A stretch of DNA of 64,000 nucleotides, from assembly GCF_026212465.1 (NCBI RefSeq), contig NC_080049.1, positions 2,363,460 to 2,427,459 on the forward strand, written 5' to 3'. Source of the stretch: Amaranthus tricolor (taxonomy: Eukaryota > Streptophyta > Magnoliopsida > Caryophyllales > Amaranthaceae). Of the stretch, positions 62,044-64,000 are shown piece by piece. The notes under the pieces were generated by a model. That model made no database searches and was not told where the DNA came from. It was given only the letters and a program-made list of their open reading frames with translations. Position numbers and translations under genes: made by a program. How positions within the stretch are numbered: position 1 is the first letter of the stretch; each line of letters starts with the position of its first letter.

Positions 62044-64000
62044 ATGGCCTCCCCTAACCCAAATTCAAACACAAACACAAACATATTTAATCCCCAAGTT
62101 AATTGGGTACCTATATTTAAAGGGGAGAAATTTGATCAATGGAGTATGCAAATGAAATCAATTTTCATTACCCAAGATATATGAGAAATCATTCAAGATG
62201 GTTATGAACAACCCAAAGATGCCAATGAAGAGGCTTCTTGGGATGATACTAAAAAGTGTCAATACAAGCAAAACAAAAGAAGGGATCATTATGCCCTCTC
62301 TATAATATATCGTGGAGTAGATGAGACGATTCTACCAACAATCATGACCGCCACAACGGCAAAAGAGGCATGGAGCACTTTGGAGACAAAATATCGAGGC
62401 TCGAAAAAGGTAATACTCTTCAAACTACAATCTTTATGGGGTCAATTTGATAGTATGCAAATGACCAATAATGAGTCAATTCAATCATATACCGACCGAG
62501 TCTCAAATATTGTTAACCAAATTCGATTCAATGGAGACACCATTGAAGATGTTAAAATAATTCGGAAAATATTAAGAACTTTAACCAAAATATTTGATCA
62601 TATTGTGGCTGCTATAGAAGAATCTAATAAAGATTTAAGTTCACTCACCATGACTGAATTAATGGGGTCTTTATTAGTGCATGAAGAAAGAATGCGTAAA
62701 TTTGAAGAGCAACCAATTGAACAAGCTTTTCAGGCTAAATTAAAATTTTCTAATAATGGAGAAAATATAAATGGCCACGGTAAAATTTTCAACCAAAAAA
62801 GGGCAATTTTAACAACCGTGGTACGGGGAGAGAAAATCATAAAAATCAAGGGAGTCGAGATAACAACTCTTATTGCATATTATGCAAGAAAAAAAAATCA
62901 TAACACGAGAGATTGTCGGTACAAATGCAAAAGATGTACACGACACTCTCATTTTGAAAAAGATTGTTATTTCCGGCAAAAGGAAGAGGCTAATTTCACA
63001 GAAAATAATGATCAATTATTTTACACATGTCTGAATGCTCAAGAAGAGCAAACTAACACATGGTACATCGATAGTGGTTGCTCCAACCACATGACCGAAA
63101 ATAAAAGTTCATTTGCTAATCTTGATGAAAATATAAAATCACAAATAACACTTGGTGATGGGAGTAACCAAGTAGTTGCCGGAAAAGGAACAATTGTTGT
63201 TAAAACAAAAAATGGCTCCTCTAAATTCATCCCCGATATATTTTATGTCCCTAGGCTAGCACAAAATTTGTTAAGTGTGGGACAATTAGTCCAAAAGGCC
63301 TACATGGTAAAATTTGATAATAATCAATGCCACATATATGACAAGAAAAAGGGGCAATTAAGTACCACTACTAAAATGGCTCCTAATAAAATATTCCCAC
63401 TTAAAATGCAATCGGAGTCTAATATTGCCCTAAGTTCAATAATGGATGAATCCACCTTATGGCATTTAAGATTCGGACATTTAAATTTCGAAAGTCTAAA
63501 ACTGTTGAAAAATAGAGAAATGGTGATTGGGCTACCACCAATCACAAATGAAAAGAAAATTTGTGAGGGTTGTATATATGGCAAAATGCATTGATCGCCA
63601 TTTCCAACCTCGTCTTGGAGGGCCAGAGCTCCATTACAAGTTGTCCATGCAGATGTATGGGGCCCTACCAATAATCCGTCTCTTGGCGGAAAAAGATATT
63701 TTCTCTTGTTCGTTGATGACTTTTCATGCATGATGTGGGTATATTTCTTGGAGAAAAAATCAGAAGCATTATCCCATTTCATGCAATTCAAAGCCCTCAC
63801 AGAAAAACAAAGTGGACATTCAATAAAGGTTCTACAAACCGATCGTGGGTGAGAATTCACAAGTAATGAATTCAACAAATTTTGTAAAGAGCATGGCATC
63901 AAAAAGGAGCTCACAGTCAGATGCACACCACAACAAAATGGCGTTGCAGAAAGAAGAAATCGTACAATTGCTGAAATGGCTCGCAGCATGATGCAAGGAA
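62044..64000 (+). pseudogene. Copia gag-pol polyprotein, decayed, runs off the window
   Basis: Start at 62044 (MASPNPNSNTN). Gag follows (FKGEKFDQWSMQMKS, TAKEAWSTLETKYRGSKKV), with a zinc knuckle CKRCTRHSHFEKDC, protease WYIDSGCSNHMTENKS, the pre-integrase finger region (LWHLRFGHLNFESLKLL, CEGCIYGKMH) and the integrase core (HADVWGP, LQTDRG, NGVAERRNRTI). The DDE residues are readable, but the frame has in-frame TGA stops at 62182-62184, just after GKMH near 63594, and after LQTDRG near 63850. No frameshift is seen. Reverse transcriptase and RNase H would lie beyond the right edge. Stops preclude a full polyprotein from this copy. Confidence 0.85.

Noticed and set aside
63324..63989. 221-residue minus-strand open frame
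   Set aside because: Antisense to the Copia pre-integrase and integrase regions, which match the family on the + strand.

Overview
This is a very AT-rich plant nuclear region. Genes have short GT-AG-bounded exons, and the repeat content (Copia and Gypsy-type LTR elements, hAT, Mutator, CACTA and Stowaway-like elements, SINE-like repeats, long (TA)n runs) is typical of a eudicot. Nothing in the window fixes the species. All exon models are read by eye from frame, splice signals and similarity between copies inside the window.

Three things dominate. (1) A jacalin-related lectin (JRL) cluster lies on the + strand: an intact gene at 2360-3427, a broken copy at 9165-9442, a two-domain gene cut short at 18107-22164, two genes encoding the same 168-residue protein at 29829-31624 and 36937-38758, and a 3' fragment on the minus strand at 50201-50484. 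All copies with a 5' end use a 21-bp first coding exon. (2) A large ankyrin-repeat/PGG membrane protein gene at 51638-61382 has five phase-compatible exons; three of them are copies of one ankyrin module. (3) Mobile elements fill most of the rest: a 3.8-kb hAT element with a three-exon transposase (22399-26218), a 5.07-kb Mutator-like element with 196-bp terminal inverted repeats and a 9-bp target duplication (40063-45127), a nest of LTR elements (9457-16291), a solo LTR (5640-6235), and a decayed Copia element that runs off the right edge (61501-64000).

Layout: 1-2.2 kb SINE-like repeat and MITE; 2.3-3.4 kb JRL gene 1; 3.1-7.3 kb proximal arm of a large inverted duplication; 8.3-17.9 kb MITEs, Copia pieces, JRL pseudogene and nested LTR elements; 18.1-22.2 kb two-domain JRL; 22.4-26.2 kb hAT; 26.5-27.8 kb tandem long-TIR MITE units; 29.8-40.0 kb duplicated JRL genes 3 and 4 with duplicated flanks; 40.1-45.1 kb Mutator-like element; 45.5-50.5 kb distal inverted arm, ending in a JRL fragment; 51.6-61.4 kb ANK-PGG gene; 61.5-64 kb Copia.

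The JRLs have no visible signal peptide and are probably nucleocytoplasmic sugar-binding or defence-type proteins, but all three distinct proteins have lost the usual GxxxD sugar-loop residues. ANK-PGG proteins are membrane proteins often linked to plant immunity, so the locus may be a rapidly rearranging defence-gene neighbourhood; that is inference.
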